The notes: generated by a model not told the origin, from the letters alone. Counted from the first letter of the stretch, positions 46,185-54,423 are shown. The stretch is DNA of 64,000 nt from Rhizobium sp. SL86 (GCF_026672545.1 NZ_JAPPRJ010000009.1:558001-622000); one strand, 5' to 3'. Program-made: numbers and translations.

Positions 46185-46673
46185 TCAGTCCTCACCGGCC
46201 TTCTGGTTGTCGAGCATCATGTAATCGAGCGGCAGTTCCGTCGTGTATTTGATCTGCTCCATCGCAAAGGCCGAGGACACGTCGCGGATCTCGATGCGGG
46301 CGATCATCCGTTTGTAGAAGGCATCGTAGGCGGCGATATCCGGCACCACAACGCGCAGCAGGTAATCCACGTCGCCGCTCATCCGGTAGAATTCCACCAC
46401 TTCGGGGAATTCCGAAATCACCTCGGAAAAGCGCTTCAGCCACTCGATCGAATGGCTGTTGGTGCGGATCGACACGAAGACCGTGACCTTCGTGTTGACC
46501 TTGGCCGGATCGAGCAGCGCCACCCGCCGGCGAATGACGCCATCCTCTTCCATCTTCTGGATGCGCCGCCAACAGGGCGTCGTGGAAAGTCCGACCTTCT
46601 TGGCAAGATCGGCGACGGCGAGCGTGGAATCTTCCTGCAGAATGCGCAGGATCTTGCGGTCGAGGCGGTCCAT
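46185..46673 (-). CDS. Lrp/AsnC family transcriptional regulator
   Basis: A 162-residue regulator. The N-terminal winged helix-turn-helix (D-R-L-D-R-K-I-L-R-I-L-Q-E-D, V-A-D-L-A-K-K-V-G-L-S-T-T-P-C-W-R-R-I-Q-K-M) is typical of the family, followed by a RAM-type ligand domain with V-N-T-K-V-T-V-F-V and S-G-D-V-D-Y-L-L-R-V-V-V. The ligand is probably an amino acid; the closest match in style is the Lrp group for branched-chain or other amino acids. Start ATG at 46673. No obvious target gene adjoins it. Confidence 0.88.
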   Translation of the reverse strand: MDRLDRKILRILQEDSTLAVADLAKKVGLSTTPCWRRIQKMEEDGVIRRRVALLDPAKVNTKVTVFVSIRTNSHSIEWLKRFSEVISEFPEVVEFYRMSGDVDYLLRVVVPDIAAYDAFYKRMIARIEIRDVSSAFAMEQIKYTTELPLDYMMLDNQKAGED

Positions 46674-46740
46674 CTCAACTCCTATGGGGAAACTATATTC
46701 TACATATCGCGATTTTCGGGCCCTGTAACCGAAAATCCTT

Positions 46741-47373
46741 TCAGCGGATCAGGCTGTCCACATAAGCGCGGAGCGAAGGCAGCAACTCTGCCTCGAACCA
46801 GGCGTTTTTCTTCAGCCAGCCGCTGTTGCGCCAGCTCGGATGCGGCAGCGGCATCACCCGCGGCCCCTCATTGCTGAAAAACACGGAGCGCCAGTCGCGC
46901 ACGGTCTCCGTCATCGTCTTCTGGCGCCGCCCGCCCAGATGCCAGGCCTGCGCATGCTGGCCGATCGCCAGAACCGTCTCGATCTGCGGCATGGCCTCGA
47001 TCACGCGTCGCCGCCACAGCGGCGCGCATTCGACGCGCGGCGGCAGATCGTGACCGTTCACGTCATAACCGGGAAAACAGAAGCCCATCGGCACGATGGC
47101 GAATGTGTCCGGATCATAAAAGGTCTGCCGGTCGACGCCCAGCCAGGCGCGCAGCCGGTCGCCGGAGGCATCGTTGAACGGCAGTCCACTCTCGTGGACG
47201 CGCAAGCCCGGCGCCTGACCGGCAATCAGGATGCGCGCGACCGGCGAGATAACCACGACCGGACGCGGTTCATGCGGCAGACGTCGTTCGGGCCCCTTCA
47301 ACGGTGTATCCCGGCAGACACGACAGTGCCCGATCATCTCGCGCAGGGTTTTCAGGTGGTCCGGTCCTGCCAT
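46741..47373 (-). CDS. uracil-DNA glycosylase family protein
   Basis: A 210-residue protein of the uracil-DNA glycosylase superfamily. It shows I-A-G-Q-A-P-G-x-R-V-H-x-S-G-x-P-F-N-D, F-P-G-Y, and L-P-H-P-S-W-R-N near the C-terminus, the type seen in family 4/5-like enzymes. Only one C-x2-C pair is visible near the start (H-C-R-V-C), so a full 4Fe-4S site is not confirmed. The ATG at 47373 is used; a GTG at 47385 would overlap the nuclease stop as GTGA and is equally possible. It follows the nuclease gene by 8 bp. Confidence 0.8.
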   Translation of the reverse strand: MAGPDHLKTLREMIGHCRVCRDTPLKGPERRLPHEPRPVVVISPVARILIAGQAPGLRVHESGLPFNDASGDRLRAWLGVDRQTFYDPDTFAIVPMGFCFPGYDVNGHDLPPRVECAPLWRRRVIEAMPQIETVLAIGQHAQAWHLGGRRQKTMTETVRDWRSVFFSNEGPRVMPLPHPSWRNSGWLKKNAWFEAELLPSLRAYVDSLIR

Positions 47374-47381
47374 TTGCCCGG

Positions 47382-47951
47382 TCACAGCCAGGCCAGCGAC
47401 AGCAGATCGTAAATGCTCTGCCAAACGCCCTCTCCTTCCTGCTCTTGATCGATCAGCCCGGCGCGGTCTCGAAACACCCGCGGATGGTCGAACGGTCCGC
47501 GCCAGATCCCGCGATGCGCCGTCTCGGCGGCACTCTGTTCCCGCCTAAATGTGAGGGCGCCGGTTGCGAGCGCAAAACCGGAGGCCACCATGCGGCCGTT
47601 CACCGTCTGCCCGCCGCTGACGCAGGATACAAGCACCCGCCGGTAACGATCGCGTGCCTCGCCCCGGCATTCCGCTTGGGTTTCGTGCATCAGCCGGACG
47701 AGCGCCGCCCGCGCCTCTTCGCCGCAGGCCCAGGGTCTTTGTGTTTCGTCGAGGCAGGTCTGCTTGAGTTCCGGCGCATCGATGCCCGAAAGCCTGAGAC
47801 GTGCGGACCCGACGGCGAGCGTGTCGCCATCGATGACAAAAAAGGGGCCGGCAAAGACGCTCTCCTCACCCGGACCGGCCAGTCTTGCGGCGATCAAGAC
47901 CAGCAGGAACAGGAAGGAGACCGTCAGCAGCAGGTCCTTCAGCCGGCTCAT
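47382..47951 (-). CDS. thermonuclease (SNase-like) family protein
   Basis: A 189-residue protein with an N-terminal hydrophobic segment (about residues 6-25, signal or anchor) and a staphylococcal-nuclease fold: V-I-D-G-D-T-L, G-S-A-R-L-R-L-S-G-I-D-A-P-E, an R-Y-R-R-V strand and N-G-R-M-V-A-S-G-F-A. The Cys-rich region around C-L-D-E-T-Q-R-P-W-A-C-G suggests an exported, disulfide-bearing protein. The start is placed at ATG 47951 (M-S-R-L-K); other in-frame starts lie upstream (GTG 47978, TTG 47990). Its stop overlaps the possible GTG start of the glycosylase gene. Confidence 0.78.
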   Translation of the reverse strand: MSRLKDLLLTVSFLFLLVLIAARLAGPGEESVFAGPFFVIDGDTLAVGSARLRLSGIDAPELKQTCLDETQRPWACGEEARAALVRLMHETQAECRGEARDRYRRVLVSCVSGGQTVNGRMVASGFALATGALTFRREQSAAETAHRGIWRGPFDHPRVFRDRAGLIDQEQEGEGVWQSIYDLLSLAWL

Positions 47952-48092
47952 CCGGCGATATCGTCGGGCACGCGTCACGTTTCGGTCCAAAGTCCAAACG
48001 GAAGATTGGGGAAGATGGCAAACAAAACCTTGCTTGGCAGGATCTTCTTAAGATTTCGCCCCTAGTCTGGCCAGCATCGGTCAGAGTAACCC

Positions 48093-49634
48093 ATGGTCAT
48101 GAGTAGCGGCGTTAGCACCACAACCGACAAGAACATTGTCGACAAGTCGCGTCAACACCGCAACAAGGCGGTGTCGAAGGCAGTGCGCGTGACGCGTGAG
48201 CGGTTGCAATCCACCTCCGTCGGCAGTCAGGTCTTCGAAAAGGAAACCTTGTCTCTGCACGTGCACACCGTGCTGCAGAGCGCGCTTATCCTGCCGCTGT
48301 TCGTCGCGCTGGTCGCCGCAGCCGGCATCTACATCACCGGTGATGCCCGTTACCTCACCTGGGCCCTGCTGACGCTGGCGGTCCACTCGATCAATCTTCT
48401 GCTCGCCAAACAGGCCTCCCGCCGGGACCTGACGACAACGAACACGCCGCGCTGGCGCCGTATCCTGCTGGCTGGCCAGATCCTGCTGGGCTGCTGCCTG
48501 GCGCTGTTTGCCGCAAACGACTGCATGGCGTGCGGCGGCGACGGCTTCTATTTCTACAAGGGCGCCGTGCTGTTGGTGGCGATTTCGATCTCCGCCATGG
48601 GCAATATCATGCTCAGGCAGGCGACACTCCTGTCCTTTGTGCCGGTCATCCTCGTGCTCTCCGTCTCGGCCTATCTGTCGCGCGATGTCCTGGATGTCGG
48701 GTTGATCGGCATGTGCGCCACGGCCCTGCTGCTCTTCCATTACATCGCCGACCGGCTGCACCGCTCCAGCCTGACGCTGATGGCCTACCAGTCGGAAAAG
48801 GACGATCTGATCGCCGAGCTGGAGGTCGCCAAATCCGTCTCCGACGAAGCGCGCAGGCGGGCCGAAGAGGCCAATCTGGCCAAATCGCGTTTCCTCGCCT
48901 CGATGTCGCACGAGTTGCGCACGCCGCTGAACGCCATCCTCGGTTTTTCCGAAGTCATGGCGCAGGAGGTGCTGGGGCCGCTGCAGAATGCAACCTACAA
49001 GGAGTATGCCGGCGATATCCACCGCTCCGGCCAGCACCTTCTCAACCTGATCAACGAGATCCTCGACCTGTCGCGCATCGAAGCCGGCCGTTACGAACTT
49101 TCGGAGGAGGCTTTGTCGCTTCTGGAAGTGGCCGAGGATTGTATCGGAATGGTACAGCTTCGCGCCCGCGCCAAAAACATGACCATCCACCAGCAGTTCG
49201 AGCCGAACCTGCCGCAGGTCTGGGCCGACGAGAAGTCGATCCGCCAGGTGATCCTGAACCTGTTGTCGAACGCCGTGAAATTCACCAGCCAGGGCGGCGA
49301 GGTGACCGTCAAGGTCGGCTGGACCGCCGGCGGCGGCCAGTATGTGGCGATCAAGGACAATGGTCCGGGCATTGCCGAGGAAGAAATCCCGATCGTGCTG
49401 TCGGCCTTCGGCCAGGGCTCCATCGCGATCAAGAGCGCAGAGCAGGGCACCGGGCTTGGCCTTCCCATCGTGCAGGCGATCCTTGCCAAACACGACGGCC
49501 AGTTCATCCTCCGCTCGAAGCTGCGTGAAGGCACAGAGGCAATCGCCATCCTGCCCAAAACCCGCGTGCTGCAGTCGGTGGCCGCCGTGGCGGATGCCAA
49601 ATCCGTGGAACCGCGCCGCCGGAGTTTTGCCTGA
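48093..49634 (+). CDS. PdhS/DivJ/PleC-type sensor histidine kinase
   Basis: A 513-residue membrane kinase. Six hydrophobic helices lie in residues about 63-217, then a helical stretch with a possible coiled coil, then the dimerisation domain with the phospho-accepting His273 in S-H-E-L-R-T-P-L-N-A-I-L-G-F-S-E, followed by an HATPase with N-L-L-S-N-A-V-K-F-T (N box), D-N-G-P-G-I (G1), G-T-G-L-G-L-P-I-V (G2). The H-box with A-I-L-G-F-S-E-V-M is the form of the PleC/DivJ/PdhS group that controls DivK in alphaproteobacteria. Which of these it is cannot be told. The start is ATG 48093; ATG 48099 is the alternative. Confidence 0.82.
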   Translation: MVMSSGVSTTTDKNIVDKSRQHRNKAVSKAVRVTRERLQSTSVGSQVFEKETLSLHVHTVLQSALILPLFVALVAAAGIYITGDARYLTWALLTLAVHSINLLLAKQASRRDLTTTNTPRWRRILLAGQILLGCCLALFAANDCMACGGDGFYFYKGAVLLVAISISAMGNIMLRQATLLSFVPVILVLSVSAYLSRDVLDVGLIGMCATALLLFHYIADRLHRSSLTLMAYQSEKDDLIAELEVAKSVSDEARRRAEEANLAKSRFLASMSHELRTPLNAILGFSEVMAQEVLGPLQNATYKEYAGDIHRSGQHLLNLINEILDLSRIEAGRYELSEEALSLLEVAEDCIGMVQLRARAKNMTIHQQFEPNLPQVWADEKSIRQVILNLLSNAVKFTSQGGEVTVKVGWTAGGGQYVAIKDNGPGIAEEEIPIVLSAFGQGSIAIKSAEQGTGLGLPIVQAILAKHDGQFILRSKLREGTEAIAILPKTRVLQSVAAVADAKSVEPRRRSFA

Positions 49635-49652
49635 GGCACGGGCAAACCGGGC

Positions 49653-50768
49653 TTACCGCAAAAGCGTCCTGAACTCCTCGTCCTCGCGGAAATCCTGAAG
49701 ATCGTTGTCGATTGCTTCCGGCTCGAGCATGGCGGCCAATGTCGCCTTCATCCGGGGATCGCGTTTGAGCGCTTCCTTGACGGCATTGAGCGCCGAACGG
49801 CGGGCAACGGCAAGCTCAGTCTTGGGCACGTCCGGACGATTCAGCAGCGCATGGTGCCGCTGGCCGAAGGCCGCCGCCATCAGGAACCAGTAACGCGCCA
49901 GTTCCGTCGCCGCTGTACTGGCCAGGCTGTAGCCAAGAGCAATCGCACGGTCATGACCCCCCTCTTCATAGAGCGCACTCGTGATGACATTGAGACTTTC
50001 GCCGACCGAGATGGTCGGAGCGGCTGCGACCTGTCGCATCACAGGATCTTCCCAGGCATCGGCAAGGCTCGCCGCAGCCGTGCGAAACCCCTCCTCGGCC
50101 TGAGCCTCCACCGCCTCCTGCTCGACTTCACGCGCCAGAATATCCTCCACCTCCAGGAACAGCGGCGAGAGCGCCAACCGCGTGTAGAGATAGAAGAACA
50201 GGAAGCCGCTGATCACCCCGAAGGCGAGCAGCAGGGGTGCGGCCATGGGAAGTACGCCGGCCGAGGCTGGCTGGCCGTTGACACCAGGAAAGACGGCAGC
50301 ATTGGTGCGGACGAAGTCTGAGAACTTTGCCGCATAGGTGAAAAGCGACGGGATCTGCGTCAGGCCGACGCCGACCAGCATGGTGGTCAGCCATTCGGAA
50401 ATCCGCTCCAGATTGGTATTGGAGCCGAGCAGCCTCGCTCGTTTGCGCGCGCGGGTTTCCGACGACGTGACAGGAGGCCCGTCTTTTCCCTCGCCCGCCG
50501 CATCCACCGGGGACGGATCGCCGGATAGGACCCTTGGCAACGAAAAAAGGAAACCGACGAGCCCGCCCACCGCAGCACCGGCAATGGTGATCAGCACACC
50601 GATCCCGATGGCGCCCCCCATGCCACCTGACTGCGACAGGCCATGCGCAACCAGGGCGGCGAGGATGGCCATCCAGGCGACATGGATGACGGCGAGCGGC
50701 GGCTCCGCGTCCTTCGCCGCGTTAGAGACATTCGGTAAAAGCCCCCACCCTTTGTTCGATCCTGCCAA
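49653..50768 (-). CDS. membrane protein of unknown function, possibly YLATT/SLATT-like
   Basis: Not firmly recognised. The 371-residue protein has about four membrane helices in residues 20-200: V-A-W-M-A-I-L-A-A-L-V-A-H, then G-F-L-F-S-L-P-R, then a helix following N-T-N-L-E-R-I-S-E-W-L-T, then P-L-L-L-A-F-G-V-I-S-G-F-L-F-F-Y-L-Y. The rest is soluble and helical, facing the cytoplasm. The G-F-L-F-x-L-P-R ... N-T-N-L-E-x-I-S-x-W-L-T-x-x-x-V-G-V-G pairing is what I remember from three-TM (YLATT-like) membrane domains linked to predicted stress or defence sensors. A TTG start at 50768 with AAGGGGG upstream is used; other starts are possible. It converges with the kinase gene (18 bp) and is divergent from the toxin-antitoxin pair. 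Confidence 0.68.
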   Translation of the reverse strand: MAGSNKGWGLLPNVSNAAKDAEPPLAVIHVAWMAILAALVAHGLSQSGGMGGAIGIGVLITIAGAAVGGLVGFLFSLPRVLSGDPSPVDAAGEGKDGPPVTSSETRARKRARLLGSNTNLERISEWLTTMLVGVGLTQIPSLFTYAAKFSDFVRTNAAVFPGVNGQPASAGVLPMAAPLLLAFGVISGFLFFYLYTRLALSPLFLEVEDILAREVEQEAVEAQAEEGFRTAAASLADAWEDPVMRQVAAAPTISVGESLNVITSALYEEGGHDRAIALGYSLASTAATELARYWFLMAAAFGQRHHALLNRPDVPKTELAVARRSALNAVKEALKRDPRMKATLAAMLEPEAIDNDLQDFREDEEFRTLLR

Positions 50769-50923
50769 CCCCGCCCCCTTGGAATAACTGAGCGGAGGCT
50801 AGCAAATTCAACATTTAGTTGCAATATGCACGCGATTGTTGATGCAAGATTCCGCGAGCCGCACGGGAGAGTTTTGCCTGAAACACCTTCCCTCGGCGGA
50901 AAACCGGGCGCATAATAACGCCC

Positions 50924-51151
50924 ATGACCACTCTGTTCGACCTTGCCATCGAGACTGCCCGGCTGCTTCCTCCGGAAAAGCAGGACGAGATTGCGCGCCT
51001 TGTGCTGGAAATGGCGGAAGAGGGCGAGAGCCTTTTTCTTCTCTCGCCGGACGACATCGAAGGACTGAGACCCTCGCTGGAACAGGTGAAGAAGCGTGAA
51101 TTTGCCGATGAGAGCGAGGTCCGCACGATATGGTCCAAGCACGGCCTTTGA
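50924..51151 (+). CDS. putative antitoxin of a type II toxin-antitoxin pair
   Basis: A 75-residue acidic protein with no known DNA-binding motif visible. It has the P-P-E-K-Q-D-E-I-A-R-L-V-L-E-M segment shared by small antitoxins of RelE/ParE toxins (often described as addiction module component), and ends S-K-H-G-L. Assignment rests on its 22-bp overlap with the RelE/ParE-like toxin gene downstream. ATG 50924 is preceded by a weak ribosome site; the 155 bp before it hold the likely promoter. Confidence 0.72.
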   Translation: MTTLFDLAIETARLLPPEKQDEIARLVLEMAEEGESLFLLSPDDIEGLRPSLEQVKKREFADESEVRTIWSKHGL

Positions 51152-51438
51152 ACCTGCGCTACACACCGCTCGCCGCCGCAGAACTGGCGGCGCTTCTCGA
51201 TTATATCCGGCATCGATCCCCCGCCGCGGCAGACAAGGTCGCAGCCCGCCTCAAACCGTTGATCGACCTGCTGCCGTCCCATCCGTGCATGGGACGCCTG
51301 TCGCAGATCCCGAAGCTTCGGGTTCTGCCGGTGCGGCCTTACCCGTACCTGGTCTTTTACGAGGTCGGCGACGAGGACATCGTCATCCTCGCCTTTCGCC
51401 ACGCGGTCCAGGATCCGAGCACCTTCCCGGACCTCTGA
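51130..51438 (+). CDS. RelE/ParE family toxin
   Basis: A 102-residue toxin of the RelE/ParE superfamily. The order is right: L-R-Y-T-P-L-A-A-A-E-L (strand and helix 1), R-L-K-P-L-I-D-L-L-P-S-H-P-x-M-G-R (helix 2) and R-V-L-P-V-R-P-Y-P-Y-L-V-F-Y-E-V-G-D-E-D-I-V-I-L-A-F-R-H (sheet and C-terminal catalytic region). ParE members poison gyrase while RelE members cut mRNA on the ribosome; the subtype is unclear. The ATG at 51130 overlaps the antitoxin by 22 bp. A TTG at 51148 would give a TTGA overlap with its stop and is an alternative start. It converges with cobT, 4 bp apart. Confidence 0.78.
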   Translation: MVQARPLNLRYTPLAAAELAALLDYIRHRSPAAADKVAARLKPLIDLLPSHPCMGRLSQIPKLRVLPVRPYPYLVFYEVGDEDIVILAFRHAVQDPSTFPDL

Positions 51439-51442
51439 GCCA

Positions 51443-52480
51443 TCAATGCTGATGTGGTGTCGGCTCGCTGGCCGTCGTCACGCCCGCCTGTGCAAAGGTC
51501 GCCATGCCGGAATGGCAGGCGGCGGCCGCCTTGACGATGCCGGCGGCAAGTGCCGCCCCCGTGCCTTCGCCAAGCCGCATGCCGAGTGCCAGAAGCGGCG
51601 TCTTGCCGAGCTTTTCGGTTGCCTTCAGGTGACCGGGTTCGGCCGAGACATGGCCGATCAGGCAGTGGTCGAGCGCCGTCGGATTGGCGGCCTTGAGGAT
51701 GGAGGCGGCAGCCGTTGCCACATAACCATCGATCAGCACCGGGATTTTTTCCACCCGGCAGGCGAGGATCGCACCGGCCATGGCAGCCACTTCCCGGCCA
51801 CCCAGCCGGCGCAGGATTTCGAGCGGATCGGAGAGATGATCCTTGTGGAAGGCGACCGCCTGTTTGACCGCGGCAATCTTGCGGGCGAGCATCTCGCCAT
51901 GCGAACCGGTGCCGGGCCCGACCCAGTCTTCCGCCTCGCCGCCATAAAGCGCCAGGTTGATGGCAGCCGCCACCGTCGTATTGCCGATGCCCATTTCGCC
52001 GATGCACAGAAGATCCGTGCCGCCGGCAATCGCTTCCATGCCAAACGCCATGGTGGCCGCACAATCGCGTTCGGAGAGTGCCGGCTCGACGGTGATGTCG
52101 CCGGTCGGATAATCGAGCGCCAGGTCAAAGATCTTCAGGCCGAGATCATAGGTCGCACAGATCTGGTTGATCGCCGCACCGCCGGCGGCAAAGTTTTCCA
52201 CCATCTGCTGCGTCACCGATGGCGGATAAGGCGTGATGCCGTGGCGGGCAACGCCGTGATTGCCGGCAAAGATCGCCACCAGCGGACGATTGACCGCCGG
52301 CGCCCGGCCGCTCCAGGCGGCAAGCCAGAAGGCGATTTCCTCGAGCCGCCCCAGCGAACCCGCCGGTTTCGTCAACTGTCCATTGCGGTCGCGCGCCGCC
52401 ACCAGCGCATGCGCGTCGGGGCCGGGGAGGTCCCGCAACAGGGTGCGGAAATCGTCGAAAGGCAGGCCGCTCAAGCTCAT
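51443..52480 (-). CDS. cobT: nicotinate-nucleotide-dimethylbenzimidazole phosphoribosyltransferase
   Basis: Transfers the ribose phosphate of nicotinate mononucleotide to dimethylbenzimidazole, giving alpha-ribazole phosphate for cobalamin. The 345-residue protein has the family pattern K-P-x-G-S-L-G-R-L-E near residue 34, F-A-G-N-H-G-V, E-M-G-I-G-N-T-T, G-G-x-E-x-x-A-M-A-G, and the catalytic M-R-L-G-E-G-T-G-A near residue 315. ATG 52480 is preferred; the frame opens to 52588. BluB, which makes its substrate, is 40 kb away in this window. The gene is divergent from cobS; Shine-Dalgarno and promoter lie in the small interval between. Confidence 0.92.
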   Translation of the reverse strand: MSLSGLPFDDFRTLLRDLPGPDAHALVAARDRNGQLTKPAGSLGRLEEIAFWLAAWSGRAPAVNRPLVAIFAGNHGVARHGITPYPPSVTQQMVENFAAGGAAINQICATYDLGLKIFDLALDYPTGDITVEPALSERDCAATMAFGMEAIAGGTDLLCIGEMGIGNTTVAAAINLALYGGEAEDWVGPGTGSHGEMLARKIAAVKQAVAFHKDHLSDPLEILRRLGGREVAAMAGAILACRVEKIPVLIDGYVATAAASILKAANPTALDHCLIGHVSAEPGHLKATEKLGKTPLLALGMRLGEGTGAALAAGIVKAAAACHSGMATFAQAGVTTASEPTPHQH

Positions 52481-52581
52481 CGGATCACTCTTCCTTGTGC
52501 GTCGTCTCACGCCGCCTTTGTTTCGGGCGGCGGAATCTGATTTGGTGTGCCTCTCTTTATCAGGCATCGACGGAGGAACAA

Positions 52582-53397
52582 CTGCCAAACGCGCGTGAAG
52601 GGTTTTCCGCTTCCATTTGCGACCTCGCCCTTGATCTTGCGCGGTCGCTCGGTTTTCTGTCCCGCCTGCCCGTCCCGGCCCGTTTTTTCGATGGCGATGA
52701 CGGTAGCATGGGCCGGACCGCGCGCGTCTTTCCGCTGGCGGGCCTCGTGATTGCGGCGCCCTCCGCCGTGCTCCTCACGCTTCTGCCGCACCGTGCGGAA
52801 ACCGCCCTGCTCCTGGCCTTCCTGGCGTTCACCCTTTCGACGCTCCTCTCCGGTGCGCTGCACGAAGATGGCTTGGCCGACAGCGCCGACGGCCTGTTCG
52901 GTGGCCGCGACCGGGAACACGCACTTACCATCATGAAGGACAGCCGGATCGGCGCTTATGGGGTGATCGCCCTGATCCTCTCGTTTGGCCTGCGGACCGC
53001 AGCGCTGGCCGCTCTCGTTGTGATGGCCCCCACATCGCCCCTTGCGCCGCTCGCTCTTCTTGCCGCCGCCTGTCTGTCGCGGGCGATCATGGTCTGGCAC
53101 TGGCAGGCGCTGCCGCCCGCCCGCCCCGGCGGAACCGCCGCCGCCGTCGGCCAGCCGTCACCGGCCTCGCGCAACGCGGCCCTCGCCCTGGGCGGCGTGT
53201 TCGCGCTCGTCCTGCCGCTTCTCGGCGGTGCGCCGCCGCTGCCCCTCACGTTTGCCGTCGCCACCGCGGCAATGGCGGCCATCCTCTTCGCGCGCAAGGT
53301 CCGCCAGACGATCGGCGGCCATACCGGCGACACGATCGGCGCGATCCAGCAGATCACGGAAACGGCATTTCTCTGTGCCCTTGCGGTTGTGCTCTGA
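52582..53397 (+). CDS. cobS: adenosylcobinamide-GDP ribazoletransferase (cobalamin synthase)
   Basis: Membrane enzyme that joins adenosylcobinamide-GDP to alpha-ribazole, the last step of cobalamin assembly (CobV in rhizobial naming). It has about six helices, the F-L-S-R-L-P-V-P start motif and the conserved H-E-D-G-L-A-D-S-A-D-G and M-K-D-S-R-I-G-A-Y-G motifs, plus G-G-x-T-G-D-T-I-G-A near the end. The frame has no ATG near the start. A CTG at 52582 sits 4 bp after a perfect GGAGG, which I take as the start (271 residues); TTG at 52495 is another possibility. It is divergent from cobT and ends just before a DUF1289 gene. Confidence 0.86.
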   Translation: MPNAREGFSASICDLALDLARSLGFLSRLPVPARFFDGDDGSMGRTARVFPLAGLVIAAPSAVLLTLLPHRAETALLLAFLAFTLSTLLSGALHEDGLADSADGLFGGRDREHALTIMKDSRIGAYGVIALILSFGLRTAALAALVVMAPTSPLAPLALLAAACLSRAIMVWHWQALPPARPGGTAAAVGQPSPASRNAALALGGVFALVLPLLGGAPPLPLTFAVATAAMAAILFARKVRQTIGGHTGDTIGAIQQITETAFLCALAVVL

Positions 53398-53415
53398 GGC
53401 CATGATATAAACGCC

Positions 53416-53652
53416 ATGATCACACCTTGTATCCGCGTCTGCACGATTCATGAGGAAACGGCGCTCTGCCTCGGCTGTGGCCGCACACTCGGCGAAATCG
53501 CCAGTTGGAGCAGCTATACCGACGACGGACGAACCCGGGTGATGGCGGAACTGCCGGCGCGCCTGACCGCCCTGGCCGCACAGGGCCTCATTTCGTCGGA
53601 GGACGGATCGACCGAGATCAAGGGACGCCGACGGGAGGAGAAACGCGCATGA
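53416..53652 (+). CDS. DUF1289 domain protein
   Basis: A 78-residue Cys-rich protein. The pattern P-C-x-R-V-C-x(12)-C-L-G-C-G-R-T-L-G-E-I-A-x-W is that of DUF1289, predicted to bind a metal through four cysteines. It is 18 bp after cobS and its stop overlaps the next ATG (ATGA), so the three genes form an operon. Function unknown. Confidence 0.85.
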   Translation: MITPCIRVCTIHEETALCLGCGRTLGEIASWSSYTDDGRTRVMAELPARLTALAAQGLISSEDGSTEIKGRRREEKRA

Positions 53653-54353
53653 ACATGCTGACCGTTCTGCTGGTCATTCTCGCCGGCGGCCTCGCCCTCC
53701 TGATCTTCAACCACGACTCCGGCCAGATTTTCGGCATCGGCACCGATGATTTCGGCCATCTGGTGCAGCTTTCGGCGCTGGTCGTGTTGCTGTCGGCGGG
53801 TGTGCTGGCCGGGAGGCGCGGACGGGCCGGCGAAGTCCTGCGCAACATCGCCGTCTGGCTGTTGATCGCACTCGTGCTTGTTGCCGGTTATCTTTACCGC
53901 TCGGACCTGCACCAGTTCGCCGCCCGCATCACCGCGGGCCTCATCCCCGGAAGCCCGGTCGTCATGACCACCAGTGAAGGCAGTGAGGAAGTGGTGATCT
54001 ATCGTGGCCGCGGCGGCCATTTCCAGGCGCAGGTCACCGTCGATGGTCAGACGATCCCGATGCTGGTCGATACCGGCGCCAGCGCCGTTGTGCTCGCTTA
54101 CGATGATGCGCTGCGCCTCGGCCTTGATCCGCAGAACCTGAGTTATTCCGTGCGCGTCCAGACCGCCAATGGCGAGGCCCGCGCCGCGCCCGTCAGATTG
54201 GAGACCATCGCCATCGGCCCGATCACGCGCAGCAATATCCGCGCGCTGGTGACGGAAGACGGGCGTCTTGCCGAAAGCCTGCTCGGCATGAGTTTCCTCT
54301 CCACCCTCGGCTCGCTGCAGATCCAGACCGACCAGCTCAGGCTGCGGGACTGA
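53649..54353 (+). CDS. TIGR02281 family clan AA (retropepsin-like) aspartic protease
   Basis: A 234-residue inner-membrane protein with three hydrophobic helices in the first 90 residues (anchor) and a C-terminal retroviral-type aspartic protease half-domain: M-L-V-D-T-G-A-S-A-V-V-L near residue 140 with the catalytic D-T-G, and L-L-G-M-S-F-L-S-T-L near the end. Homologues are found in many alphaproteobacteria; substrate unknown. The soluble part probably faces the periplasm. It overlaps the DUF1289 gene by 4 bp. Confidence 0.87.
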   Translation: MNMLTVLLVILAGGLALLIFNHDSGQIFGIGTDDFGHLVQLSALVVLLSAGVLAGRRGRAGEVLRNIAVWLLIALVLVAGYLYRSDLHQFAARITAGLIPGSPVVMTTSEGSEEVVIYRGRGGHFQAQVTVDGQTIPMLVDTGASAVVLAYDDALRLGLDPQNLSYSVRVQTANGEARAAPVRLETIAIGPITRSNIRALVTEDGRLAESLLGMSFLSTLGSLQIQTDQLRLRD

Positions 54354-54420
54354 CCGCCACCCGGCGGAAGACGCTCGGCGGCGCGCCGATGATCCGTTTG
54401 AAGGCGCGGGCGTCGTGCAG
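54337..54420 (-). pseudogene. remnant of an AraC-family regulator C-terminus
   Basis: On the minus strand, directly after the stop of the 152-residue gene and in the same frame, the next codons read L-H-D-A-R-A-F-K-R-I-I-G-A-P-P-S-V-F-R-R-V-A-V-S-P-A-A then stop. This fits the end of the second helix-turn-helix of an AraC-type protein. About 27 codons remain, overlapping the aspartic protease end by 17 bp. No other part of such a gene is nearby, so it is a decayed fragment that marks an insertion or deletion. Confidence 0.5.
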
Positions 54421-54423
54421 CAG

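Noticed and set aside
52481-52581. Cobalamin riboswitch before cobT or cobS
   Set aside because: The gap is about 100 bp and I found no B12-box-like conserved core; too short for a full riboswitch.
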